Shown here: one piece after another, positions 26,477-34,633 of the stretch
How positions within the stretch are numbered: position 1 is the stretch's first letter
How the letters are laid out: each line of letters starts with the position of its first letter
Assembly (NCBI GenBank): GCA_963794655.1
Contig: CAWCEV010000008.1
Location: forward strand, 744,001 to 808,000
Source: Roseiarcus sp963794655
Lineage (GTDB): Bacteria; Pseudomonadota; Alphaproteobacteria; Rhizobiales; Beijerinckiaceae
Direction: 5' to 3'
DNA: 64,000 bases
Program-made: the position numbers and the translations under genes
Notes under the pieces: model-generated
The model's database searches: none
Seen by the model: only the letters and a program-made list of their open reading frames with translations
What the model was told of the DNA's origin: nothing

Positions 26477-27607
26477 ATGTGGGCGCGGGTCTACGCACTG
26501 GTTCTGAAGGAATTCCTGCAACTCCTGCGCGATCCTCAGGCGCGCTTCAGCCTGATCGTTCCTCCGCTGATCCAGATGATCATTTTCGGCTATGCGGCGA
26601 CGTTCGAGGTCTACCACGTGTCGACCGCGGTGCTCGATCTCGACCACAGCCAGGAAAGCCGCGAGCTCATCTCGCGCTTCACCTATGGCGGCCGATTCGA
26701 TGTTGTGAAGATCGCGAAGACGCCGCAGGAGATCCGCGCCGCGATCGACAGTTCGGAGGCGACCGTCGCGATCGTCATCCAGGCCGGCTTCGCCGAAGAC
26801 CTGCGCAAGGGCGCCTCGGCCCCGGCGCAGGTCATCGTCGACGGAACGAACTCCAACACGGCTTTGCTCGCGCTCGGCTATGTCAACCAGATCGTCGCCG
26901 CCTACGCTGAGGACGAGGCGCAGGATCTCGCGCGACGGCTGCGCGCGGGCCAGCCGCCGCCCCCGCGGATCACGCTCGAACAGCGGCCCTGGTACAATGT
27001 GGACTTCAACAGCCGCTGGTTCTTCGTGCCGGGGCTCATCGCGACCCTGGCGTTCGTGATGCTCATCAATCTGACCTCGTTCGCGATCGTGCGCGAGCGC
27101 GAGGTCGGGACGCTCGAACAGATCATGGTCACCCCGATCCGGCCGTTCGAGCTTATTCTGGGCAAGACGATTCCGTTCTTCTGCGTCGGCCTCGCCCTGA
27201 CCGGCATGGTCGCGGGCTTTGGCATGCTGTGGTTCCAGATTCCCTTCGTTGGCAATCCGCTCGTGCTGCTCTTGGGCACGTCGCTCTATCTTCTCAGCGT
27301 GCTCGGGATCGGATTGCTCATTTCCACGATCTGCCTCACCCAGCAGCAGGCCTTCGCCACCAATTTCTTCGTCATCAACCCCGCCTTCATTCTCTCCGGG
27401 TTCAGTTTTCCGATTTTCACCATGCCCGCGTTCATGCGGTGGCTATCGAATATCAACCCGATGACCCACTATCTCGTTGTCGTCCGCGGGACATTTCTCA
27501 AGGGCGTAGGCTTGAGCGTACTCTGGCCGCAGATGCTCGCGCTTGCGGCGCTCGGGGTCGCGCTGCTGACGATCAGCGTCCTCAGGTTCCGCAAGTCCCT
27601 CGACTGA
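26477..27607 (+). CDS. ABC-2 exporter permease 2 (YbhR-like)
   Basis: Second ABC-2 permease, 376 residues, 4 bases after the first. It shares the same layout: one N-terminal helix, periplasmic domain, then a cluster of helices with REREVGTLEQIMVTPIRPFE and SGFSFPIFTMPAFM. It differs clearly in sequence from permease 1, so they probably form a heterodimer. With HlyD and the two ATPases it completes an RbbA/YbhFSRG-like exporter of small drugs or cations. No outer-membrane channel gene is adjacent, so a TolC partner elsewhere is assumed. Confidence 0.92.
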   Translation: MWARVYALVLKEFLQLLRDPQARFSLIVPPLIQMIIFGYAATFEVYHVSTAVLDLDHSQESRELISRFTYGGRFDVVKIAKTPQEIRAAIDSSEATVAIVIQAGFAEDLRKGASAPAQVIVDGTNSNTALLALGYVNQIVAAYAEDEAQDLARRLRAGQPPPPRITLEQRPWYNVDFNSRWFFVPGLIATLAFVMLINLTSFAIVREREVGTLEQIMVTPIRPFELILGKTIPFFCVGLALTGMVAGFGMLWFQIPFVGNPLVLLLGTSLYLLSVLGIGLLISTICLTQQQAFATNFFVINPAFILSGFSFPIFTMPAFMRWLSNINPMTHYLVVVRGTFLKGVGLSVLWPQMLALAALGVALLTISVLRFRKSLD

Positions 27608-27788
27608 TGCTCAGAAAAGCCCGGCATAGGCGCTGGGCCCGCGGCCGGCATTGATTTTCCGCTTGAGGCAGGGCAAACACGGCGCCGATCGTTTCAAGGC
27701 GGCCCCGGACCACGAGCGGACCTCGCTCTTTTGCATTCAGCGCGCCGCCCCATATCAAGCTGACTGCGTCGAGCGAAAGGAAGAAATC

Positions 27789-28199
27789 ATGGTTCGTTTC
27801 GTTCGGCTAATGGCTGCCGCCGCGCTTGCGGCCGGGCTCGCCTCGGCCGCGAACGCGCAGGGCGTGCCGATGCAGGAGGGGCCCATGGAGACGGGTCCTC
27901 TGCAGTCTGGGCCGTCGCAGGCGACGCCGCACAAGGCGAAGGCGCGCAAGACGACGCTGCAGAAGCGGGCGTCGAAGAAGCCGGCCCCAGCCGGACGCGA
28001 CATCACCGTCCACGCCCGGCCGTCCTATCTGACCGCCGGCACGGCTGTGCCGGTCGGCACGGTCGGCAACGGCTATGCGCTCGACACTTTCAACCAGGCG
28101 ACGCCGATCGAGGGCACCTTTACCGGGATGCGCGGCCGGGAGCGGCTTACCGACCAGTTCGGCAACCCGGGACCGGGCCTGACGCTGTTCAGATTTTAG
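27789..28199 (+). CDS. Small exported protein of unknown function
   Basis: 136 residues from ATG 27789, preceded by GAAAGGAAG. A signal peptide (RFVRLMAAAALAAGLASAANA-Q) is followed by a Met/Pro/Gln-rich segment, a basic Lys/Arg-rich stretch (about residues 48-68) and a C-terminal domain ending with DQFGNPGPGLTLFRF. I do not recognise the family. It lies after the exporter operon but 181 bases away with its own ribosome-binding site, so co-transcription is uncertain. Confidence 0.7.
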   Translation: MVRFVRLMAAAALAAGLASAANAQGVPMQEGPMETGPLQSGPSQATPHKAKARKTTLQKRASKKPAPAGRDITVHARPSYLTAGTAVPVGTVGNGYALDTFNQATPIEGTFTGMRGRERLTDQFGNPGPGLTLFRF

Positions 28200-28228
28200 C
28201 GGCAGCGCCTTCGCATATGGGCGCGTCT

Positions 28229-28261
28229 GGAGCGGGAGGCGAATATACGCTTCCTCGCTCC
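28229..28261. terminator. Hairpin between convergent genes
   Basis: The arms GGAGCGGGAGGCG and CGCTTCCTCGCTCC pair with one bulge and one mismatch around the loop AATATA, exactly between the convergent stops at 28199 and 28270. There is no T-run on either side, so it is a plausible bidirectional but not classic terminator. Confidence 0.5.
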
Positions 28262-28269
28262 CTGTCGCC

Positions 28270-29766
28270 TCAGTTCATAGTCGGGATCGAGAATTGCGCC
28301 CCGTCCTTGATGCCGGACGGCCAGCGGGCGGTGACCGTCTTGGTGCGGGTGTAGAAGCGGAACGAATCCGGCCCGTGCTGGTTCAGGTCGCCGAAGCCGG
28401 ACCGCTTCCAGCCGCCGAACGTATAATAGGCCACGGGAACCGGGATCGGCACGTTGACGCCGACCATGCCGACCTTGACCTTGCTGGCGAAATCGCGCGC
28501 CGCGTCGCCGTCGCGGGTGAAGATCGCGACCCCATTGCCATATTCATGGTCGTTGCAGAGGCCGAGCGCCTCGCCATAGTCATGCGCGCGCACCACCGAC
28601 AGCACCGGACCGAAGATCTCTTCCTTGTAGATCCGCATGTCCTTCGTCACGTTGTCGAACAGGCAGCCGCCCATGTAGAAGCCGTCCTCGTAGCCCTGCA
28701 TCCTGAAGTCGCGCCCGTCGACGACGAGCTTCGCGCCCTCTTTCACGCCGAGATCGACGTAACCGCGCACCTTCTCGAGCGCGGCCTTGGTGACGAGCGG
28801 GCCATAATCGGCGCCGGAATCGGTCGAGGGTCCGATCTTGAGCGACTCGACGCGGGGGATGAGGCGGCGGATGAGATCATCCGCGGTCTTCTGGCCGACC
28901 GGCACCGCGACCGAGACCGCCATGCAGCGCTCGCCAGCCGACCCGTAGCCCGCGCCGATCAGCGCGTCGACGGTCTGGTCCATGTCCGCGTCCGGCATGA
29001 CCACGAGGTGGTTCTTGGCGCCGCCGAAGCATTGCACCCGCTTTCCTGTCGCCGTGCCGCGCGAATAGATGTACTCGGCGATCGGGGTCGAGCCGACGAA
29101 GCCGATCGCCTGAATGTCGGGATCGTCGAGAATGGCGTCGACCGCCTCCTTGTCGCCGTTGACGACATTGAGGATGCCCGGAGGGCCGCCGGCCTCGACG
29201 AAGAGCTCGCCGAGCCGCATCGGCACGCCCGGATCGCGCTCGGAGGGCTTGAGGATGAAGGCGTTGCCGCAGGCGATCGCCGGCGCAAGCTTCCATAAAG
29301 GGATCATCGCTGGAAAATTGAACGGGGTGATGCCGGCCACGACCCCGAGCGGCTGGCGCATCGAATAAAGGTCGATCCCCGGCCCGGCGCCGTCGGTATA
29401 TTCGCCCTTCATCAGGTGCGGCGCGCCGAGCGCGAACTCGACCACCTCGACCCCGCGCTGGATGTCGCCCCTTGCGTCGGCGATCGTCTTGCCGTGCTCG
29501 CGCGCCAACGTCTCGGCGAGTTCGTCATTGTGCCGGGCGATGAGGTCGAGGAACTTCATGAGCACCCGCGCGCGGCGCTGCGGATTGGTCGCGGCCCAGC
29601 CCGGCTGTGCGGCCTTCGCGTTCTCGACCGCGGCGCGAACCTCGGCCTTGGAGGCGAGCGCGACATGGGCGCGCACCGTGCCGTCCATCGGCTGGAACAC
29701 CTCGGCGGCCCGTCCCGACTTGCCGGGGACATGCTTGCCGCCGACGTAGTGCCCGTATTCGATCAT
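28270..29766 (-). CDS. mmsA: Methylmalonate-semialdehyde dehydrogenase (acylating)
   Basis: CoA-acylating aldehyde dehydrogenase, 498 residues, converting methylmalonate semialdehyde to propionyl-CoA in valine catabolism (and malonate semialdehyde to acetyl-CoA). Asn150 (TPFNFPAMIPLW) and the catalytic Cys281 (GSAGERCMA) are present. The MmsA-type stretches FVGSTPIAEYIYSRG and VNVPIPVPVAYYTFGGWKRS distinguish it from ordinary ALDHs. The ATG at 29766 follows GGGAGCGGAAC. A 242-base gap upstream holds its promoter. Confidence 0.96.
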   Translation of the reverse strand: MIEYGHYVGGKHVPGKSGRAAEVFQPMDGTVRAHVALASKAEVRAAVENAKAAQPGWAATNPQRRARVLMKFLDLIARHNDELAETLAREHGKTIADARGDIQRGVEVVEFALGAPHLMKGEYTDGAGPGIDLYSMRQPLGVVAGITPFNFPAMIPLWKLAPAIACGNAFILKPSERDPGVPMRLGELFVEAGGPPGILNVVNGDKEAVDAILDDPDIQAIGFVGSTPIAEYIYSRGTATGKRVQCFGGAKNHLVVMPDADMDQTVDALIGAGYGSAGERCMAVSVAVPVGQKTADDLIRRLIPRVESLKIGPSTDSGADYGPLVTKAALEKVRGYVDLGVKEGAKLVVDGRDFRMQGYEDGFYMGGCLFDNVTKDMRIYKEEIFGPVLSVVRAHDYGEALGLCNDHEYGNGVAIFTRDGDAARDFASKVKVGMVGVNVPIPVPVAYYTFGGWKRSGFGDLNQHGPDSFRFYTRTKTVTARWPSGIKDGAQFSIPTMN

Positions 29767-30008
29767 GTTCCGCTCCCTGGAGGCGCTGAGTTAGGCACTA
29801 TATGCGCCACGATCCCGCCCACAGCAATGTGGGAGATCGCGCATCGCCCATGCAGGAAATTGGCCTGAGCGGAAAGGGGCGTACCGTAGGGCGGCGTCGC
29901 CGACGCGCCCCCGCCCTATAAGGCGAGCCCCGGCCATTCGGCGACGGCGGCGGCGCGACAGCGGGATCGGTTTTATTCGGCGAACGGCGGCGCGGTCGCG
30001 AACCTGGC

Positions 30009-30641
30009 TCAGGCCTTCCTCAGCCGCTCGAGATAGGCGCAGAACATGTCGGCCATTGCGTCGGAATAGGCCGCGATCTCCTCGCGGGTGTGCGGACTTT
30101 CCGAGAAACTCTTGCCCACTTCGCTGAGCGTCGTCTTGATCAGACCCCCGGCAAGGGCGCGAGCCTCCTCCGAGGCGCCGGGCAGCGCCTCTCGCATGAA
30201 CGCCTCGACGGCGCGCTCACCCGAAGCCCGCGCCTCCCGCGCCTCGGGCGCCTCGCGATAAAGCGGCGCCGCATCGTTGAGCGCGACCCGCATCGCCGCC
30301 TCCTCGCATTCCGAGCGGATGAAGGCGTGAACCAGCGCGCGCAGTCGCGCGAAGGGCGGCCGCGAGGCGTCGCCGAGGATCGAGGCGAGCATCGATGAGG
30401 TCTCGCGCCATTCGTCGCTTTGGAGGCGGAACAGGATCGCCGCCTTGTTGGGGAAGTACTGATAGAGCGAGCCCACGCTCACCCCGGCCTTCTTGGCCAC
30501 CCGCGCGGTTGTGAACCGGCTCGCGCCTTCCTTCGCCAGAACCTGAGCCGCGGCGTCCAGAATCGCCGCCACGAGACCGGTCGAACGGCTCTGCCGGGGC
30601 TCCTTTCGTGAAGAAATCGAAGGGCTTGGGCGGTCGGTCAT
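30009..30641 (-). CDS. TetR family transcriptional regulator
   Basis: TetR-type regulator, 210 residues from ATG 30641. The N-terminal helix-turn-helix spans about residues 40-70 (FTTARVAKKAGVSVGSLYQYFPNKAAI) and is followed by a helical ligand domain. The frame is open 27 codons further upstream, but those read poorly and would cover most of the gap to the divergent O-methyltransferase gene, its most likely target. The inducer is unknown. Confidence 0.9.
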   Translation of the reverse strand: MTDRPSPSISSRKEPRQSRSTGLVAAILDAAAQVLAKEGASRFTTARVAKKAGVSVGSLYQYFPNKAAILFRLQSDEWRETSSMLASILGDASRPPFARLRALVHAFIRSECEEAAMRVALNDAAPLYREAPEAREARASGERAVEAFMREALPGASEEARALAGGLIKTTLSEVGKSFSESPHTREEIAAYSDAMADMFCAYLERLRKA

Positions 30642-30671
30642 GCGGGGCTCGGGCAATGCGAATAGCGAAAG

Positions 30672-30685
30672 CGACGAATTAGTCG
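30672..30685. promoter_or_regulatory. Short dyad, possible TetR operator
   Basis: CGAC-GAATTA-GTCG lies in the 84-base gap between the divergent tetR-like and O-methyltransferase genes. Four-bp arms are weak evidence alone; position is the main argument. Confidence 0.25.
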
Positions 30686-30725
30686 TATTTTCCGCCCACC
30701 GCAACAACTGCTTCGGAGACACCCC

Positions 30726-31391
30726 ATGACGACCCTTTCGACCCGCCCGCTACGCCCCCTGCTCGACCGCCTTTTCGCGGAGGCCGACGCGGCCGAACCC
30801 TTGACGGAAGCCGCGATCGCCGATCTCGGCGAGGAGGAGCAGGCGCGCCTCATGCACAGCAAGACCGAGTACGCCGGGCTTTACGGCCGGCTGCGGGAGG
30901 TCCCCCTCGCGGTCTCGCGCGAGACCGGCGCGCTACTCTACATGCTGGCCCGGAGTTCGGGCGCGCGAGCGGTCGTCGAGTTTGGCGCCTCGTTCGGAAT
31001 CTCGACCCTGCACCTCGCCGCGGCGCTGAGGGACAATGGCGGCGGGCGCCTCATCACCAGCGAATTCGAGCCGTCGAAGGCAGCGCGGGCGCGCGAGAAT
31101 CTCACGCAGGGCGGGCTCATCGACCTCGTCGAAATCCGCGAAGGAGATGCGCTTGAGACGCTGAGCGCCGACCTGCCCGAGACGATCGACCTTGTCCTTC
31201 TCGATGGCGCCAAGGCGCTCTATTCCGAGATCCTCGGCCTCGTCGAAGGCCGCCTGAGGCCGGGCGCCCTGGTCGTGGCCGACAACGCGGACTGGAGCCG
31301 CGACTATCTCGCGCGCGTTCGCTCGCCCGCAAGCGGCTACCTCAGCGTGCCCTTCGGCGAGGATGTGGAGCTTTCGATGCGGCTCGGATGA
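30726..31391 (+). CDS. Class I O-methyltransferase
   Basis: SAM-dependent methyltransferase, 221 residues, of the small catechol-O-methyltransferase-like group. The SAM motif is VVEFGASFGISTLHLA, then TSEFEPSKAARARENL, and an acidic DLVLLDGAKALYSEIL that normally holds metal and substrate. GGAG precedes the ATG at the right spacing. It is divergent from a TetR regulator, suggesting induction by its substrate or a toxic compound. The substrate is unknown. Confidence 0.9.
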   Translation: MTTLSTRPLRPLLDRLFAEADAAEPLTEAAIADLGEEEQARLMHSKTEYAGLYGRLREVPLAVSRETGALLYMLARSSGARAVVEFGASFGISTLHLAAALRDNGGGRLITSEFEPSKAARARENLTQGGLIDLVEIREGDALETLSADLPETIDLVLLDGAKALYSEILGLVEGRLRPGALVVADNADWSRDYLARVRSPASGYLSVPFGEDVELSMRLG

Positions 31392-31547
31392 TGCCGGCGT
31401 TCCGGCGCGCGCGACGGATCGAGTTGGATTGAGTCATCCCCAGGACAGGCTTCCCCCGTCTCGCCCTTGGATCTGGAGAGTTCAGCCGTTTTGTGGTGAT
31501 CTGCCGGATCATGTCGCAAAACAGGGCCTCCCGACCCAAAGTCGCCA

Positions 31548-32771
31548 ATGATCGTCCGTAGATTTATCCTGGTCGTATTGTTGTTTGCGGCCGCTGCATG
31601 CGTCGGCTTTCCGCGCCCGGGCTTGGCCGCCGATCGTGTCGCGCTGATCATTGGCAACGGCGCATATGCAACGGCGCCGACCCTCTCTAATCCCTCGAAC
31701 GACGCGAGGGACATCGCCGCCGCTTTGCGCGCGATTGGCTTCGACGTCGATTTCAGGACCGATTCGTCGCGGGACGACATGGCGGCGGCAATCGCCCGGT
31801 TCGCGAATCGCGCGCGCAACGCGGACGTCGCGCTGTTCTTCTATGCAGGTCACGGCGTGCAGGCGGAGGGCGAGAACTATCTCATCCCCGTCGACGCGAG
31901 AATCGACAGTCAGGCCACGCTCGGCCTGCAGGCGATCGACTTGTCGAAATTGCAGGACGCGATGACCGACGGCGCGAGCGTTCGCATCATCATTCTCGAC
32001 GCGTGCCGCAACAATCCGTTCGTCGATTCGACGCACCGCGGCATCGGCGGCTCGCGAGGCCTGTCGCCCATGGACACCCGGGCCGCCGGTTCGCTCATCA
32101 TCTATTCCACCCAGCCGAACACGGTCGCCGCGGACGGCAAGGGGCGCAATTCGCCGTTCACCGACGCGCTGTTGCGCCACATCGGCACGCGGGGACTCGA
32201 AATTCGCCAAATGATGTCCCGGGTGCGCAAAGACGTGGTCGATGCGACGGGCGGACAAATTCCCTGGGACAATTCCTCGCTGATCGGCGACGTCTATCTC
32301 GCCGGACCTGAGTCCTCGACCGCGGTGATCGGCCCATCGCCCGTGTCGCCGCCGGCCGCCCCGCCGGCGCCCGATCCTTGCACGGATGCGTCGAACGAGA
32401 CAATTCTTGCTCCCGTTCGCCAAGTCTTCGCCGCCCTGCAGGCGCTCGACCTCTCGCTCTACGCCGATCAGTGGGCGGACGACGCGATCTATGTGAACAG
32501 GCGCACCGGCGAATCCCGCGACCGGGCGGGCATCATCGCCGCCAAGCGCACCGGCTTTGCGCGGTGGTCGCGCGTCGCTATTGAGCTGCCGCAGCGCCCG
32601 ACGATTGTGTCCCGCACCGGAAGAGAGGCGAGGATCGAGGACACCTATTCGATCAGCATCGTCAGCGGCGGCCGCGCGCTTAAGCCCGATGTCGGCCATG
32701 AAGCCTATAGCGTGCGTTGCGAGGACAATGGACGGTGGCGCATTACGCGCAACGACGATTATCTGCAGTGA
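31548..32771 (+). CDS. Exported caspase-family (C14) protein
   Basis: 407 residues. A signal peptide (residues 1-28, ending PGLAA-D) precedes a p20 caspase-like domain (residues about 30-265). The dyad is intact: His102 in FFYAGHGVQAEGENYLIP and Cys153 in IIILDACRNNPF. A Pro-rich linker (about 265-280) leads to an NTF2/SnoaL-like domain (about 285-405, ending RCEDNGRWRITRNDDYLQ). Bacterial orthocaspases prefer Arg or Lys at P1. The gene starts after a weak ribosome-binding site and overlaps the L,D-transpeptidase gene through GTGA, so the two are coupled. Target proteins are unknown. Confidence 0.9.
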   Translation: MIVRRFILVVLLFAAAACVGFPRPGLAADRVALIIGNGAYATAPTLSNPSNDARDIAAALRAIGFDVDFRTDSSRDDMAAAIARFANRARNADVALFFYAGHGVQAEGENYLIPVDARIDSQATLGLQAIDLSKLQDAMTDGASVRIIILDACRNNPFVDSTHRGIGGSRGLSPMDTRAAGSLIIYSTQPNTVAADGKGRNSPFTDALLRHIGTRGLEIRQMMSRVRKDVVDATGGQIPWDNSSLIGDVYLAGPESSTAVIGPSPVSPPAAPPAPDPCTDASNETILAPVRQVFAALQALDLSLYADQWADDAIYVNRRTGESRDRAGIIAAKRTGFARWSRVAIELPQRPTIVSRTGREARIEDTYSISIVSGGRALKPDVGHEAYSVRCEDNGRWRITRNDDYLQ

Positions 32772-33355
32772 GCCAGGACGCGCCGCGCCGCGCCACCATC
32801 GGAATGATCGCGACGATGCTCGCGGCGCCTTTCCTCCTGTCTCGGGCGCGCGCGGCGCCGTTCGACCTCGTCTATAGCGCGGGGCGTCTGAATTGGCCCG
32901 GCGGGTCGACGCGCGCGGCCATCGGCAAGGCGGGCGTGCGCGCCGGCAAGCGCGAGGGCGACCTCGCGACCCCCGCAGGCGATTTCCCTTTGCTCCAAGG
33001 GTTCTATCGCCCGGATCGAGTAGCGCCCCCCACAACCGTGCTGCCGATGCGCGCTCTTCAGCCAAGCGACGCCTGGGTCGATGATCCCGCCGACCTCCGC
33101 TATAACAGTCTGGTCCAATCGCCCTATCCCGCACATGTCGAACCTCTTTGGCGCAAGGACGGGATCTACGACCTGATCGTCGTGATCGGCTACAATATGT
33201 CCCCGACGAAACCAGGCCTGGGCAGCGCGATCTTCCTCCACATCGCCCGGGAGAGCTATTCGCCGACCGTTGGCTGCGTCGCCATCAGTCGGGCGGCTCT
33301 GCTTGGGCTTCTGCCCCGCCTCAGCGCGGATAGCCGGTTGCGCATCACGAGGTGA
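32768..33355 (+). CDS. YkuD-type L,D-transpeptidase family protein
   Basis: Exported protein of 195 residues. The start GTG 32768 overlaps the caspase-family stop (GTGA) and retains a twin-arginine-like export signal (PRRATIGMIATMLAAPFLL); ATG 32804 is an alternative that would lose it. The catalytic motif HIARESYSPTVGCVAI has His158 and Cys170. The short form without LysM or other domains may cross-link peptidoglycan or process D-amino acid peptides; the substrate is not predictable. Confidence 0.88.
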   Translation: MSQDAPRRATIGMIATMLAAPFLLSRARAAPFDLVYSAGRLNWPGGSTRAAIGKAGVRAGKREGDLATPAGDFPLLQGFYRPDRVAPPTTVLPMRALQPSDAWVDDPADLRYNSLVQSPYPAHVEPLWRKDGIYDLIVVIGYNMSPTKPGLGSAIFLHIARESYSPTVGCVAISRAALLGLLPRLSADSRLRITR

Positions 33356-33425
33356 TGAAGAACGCGCGCCCAGGAATTTTTCTTCGACAATTTATTCCCA
33401 TAATCAGAAATATCGGATATATAGC

Positions 33426-33683
33426 ATGCGGGTCAGCGAGATCGCGCTGCGCGAACGGCTGTCGAAACGGCGGATCAGGGAATTGATCGCGAGGAACCTC
33501 GCTGAGCGCGAGCGCCTTCCTCCGCCCCAGTTTTTCGAATTGCAGACGCGCCGCCTCAGCGAGGCGCTGCTCGTGGCCTACGCGAAAATGAACGACGGCA
33601 ATCTCGCGGCCGTCGACCGCGTCGTCACGATCGTGCGCGAGCTCGACCGCTACCATGGTTTCGCTCCGGCCCCTCCGGCCTAG
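33426..33683 (+). CDS. Small protein of unknown function, amber-terminated
   Basis: 85 residues from ATG 33426, mostly helical: SEIALRERLSKRRIRELIA, then a Leu-rich amphipathic helix, then VDRVVTIVRELDRYHGF. I do not recognise a family with certainty. The stop is TAG (33681-33683), after which the same frame stays open for 39 more Ala/Pro/Glu-rich codons to TGA at 33801-33803. This is consistent with a nonsense mutation truncating a longer protein. It lies in an AT-richer upstream patch (33360-33425) that likely holds its promoter. Confidence 0.6.
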   Translation: MRVSEIALRERLSKRRIRELIARNLAERERLPPPQFFELQTRRLSEALLVAYAKMNDGNLAAVDRVVTIVRELDRYHGFAPAPPA

Positions 33684-33857
33684 CCGGCGCGCGCGGCGCT
33701 CCCTTCGAGCGCGGCCTCCCCGCTGCTCGCGCTCGAGGCGCCCTCGCAGCTCCCGGTCGCGGAAATCCTCGAGGCGGCGGAAAAGGAGCCGGTAAAGGCT
33801 TGAAAGAGTTCAATCGGCGACGGAGCAGCGGCGGAAGACGCGAACCGGCTCCTGCGA

Positions 33858-34613
33858 TCACTGCGCCGTCAGTCCCCCGTCGACCATGAACTCTCCGCCG
33901 GTGGTGAACGAGGATTCGTCGCTGGCGAGAAAGAGGATCGTCAGCGCCACCTCTTCCGCCTTGCCCATGCGCCCCATCGGCGCGGCGCGGGAGAGGCCGG
34001 CGCGCACCCGCTCGGGGTCCTTCGCCCGCGCGATGCCCTCGAGCACCATCGGCGTCTCAGCGAACGAGGGGTGGACCGAATTGACCCGGATCTTGTAGCC
34101 GGAGCGGGCGCAATGGAGCGCGGCGGACTTGGTCAATAGCCGCACCGCGCCCTTGCTCGCGCAATAGGCGGCCGAAGAAGCGTCGCCGATGATTCCGGCG
34201 ACCGAGCTCAGATTGACGATCGAGCCGCCGCCGCTTTCCTTCATCGCTCGCACCGCCTCGCGGCAGCCGAGAAACACGCCCTCGACATTGACCGCGTTGA
34301 CTTTGCGAAAGTCGGCGAGCGTCGTCGTCTCGATGTTGCCGAGAACGCCGATGCCGGCGCTGTTGACCAGGATGTCAAGGCGGCCGAAGGCGGCAAGCGT
34401 CGCGTCGACCACTTCGCGCCAGCGCCCTTCGTCGGTCACGTCCTGGGCGAGCACGAGATCCGCGTCCGGCCCGAGCGCCTTGAGGCCCGCTTCATTGCGA
34501 TCGGTCGCCACGACCTTCGCACCCTCGGCGTGGAACAGGGCCGCCGTCGCCCGGCCGATGCCGGAGGCCGCGCCGGTAATGAGCGCGACCTTGCCGTGAA
34601 GCCGCCCTGCCAT
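33858..34613 (-). CDS. SDR family oxidoreductase
   Basis: Classical short-chain dehydrogenase, 251 residues from ATG 34613. The motif TGAASGIGRA binds NAD(P), with NSAG, the catalytic serine in NLSSVAG, and YCASKGA giving Tyr and Lys. It ends with the family C-terminus GGEFMVDGGLTAQ. It lies 20 bases after the HSD10-like gene on the same strand and probably shares its transcript. The longer reading frame starting at 35144 overlaps that gene and is noise. The substrate is unknown; secondary alcohols are typical of its relatives. Confidence 0.92.
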   Translation of the reverse strand: MAGRLHGKVALITGAASGIGRATAALFHAEGAKVVATDRNEAGLKALGPDADLVLAQDVTDEGRWREVVDATLAAFGRLDILVNSAGIGVLGNIETTTLADFRKVNAVNVEGVFLGCREAVRAMKESGGGSIVNLSSVAGIIGDASSAAYCASKGAVRLLTKSAALHCARSGYKIRVNSVHPSFAETPMVLEGIARAKDPERVRAGLSRAAPMGRMGKAEEVALTILFLASDESSFTTGGEFMVDGGLTAQ

Positions 34614-34633
34614 AACCCCTCCCGATACGCGCC

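Noticed and set aside
29880..29915. Terminator for the TetR gene
   Set aside because: The arms around GCGTC-GCC-GACGC are short and mismatched and no T-run follows.
33426..33803. Amber (TAG) recoding, for example to pyrrolysine
   Set aside because: No pylT/pylS genes in the window, and other genes such as the permease at 55892 use TAG as an ordinary stop.
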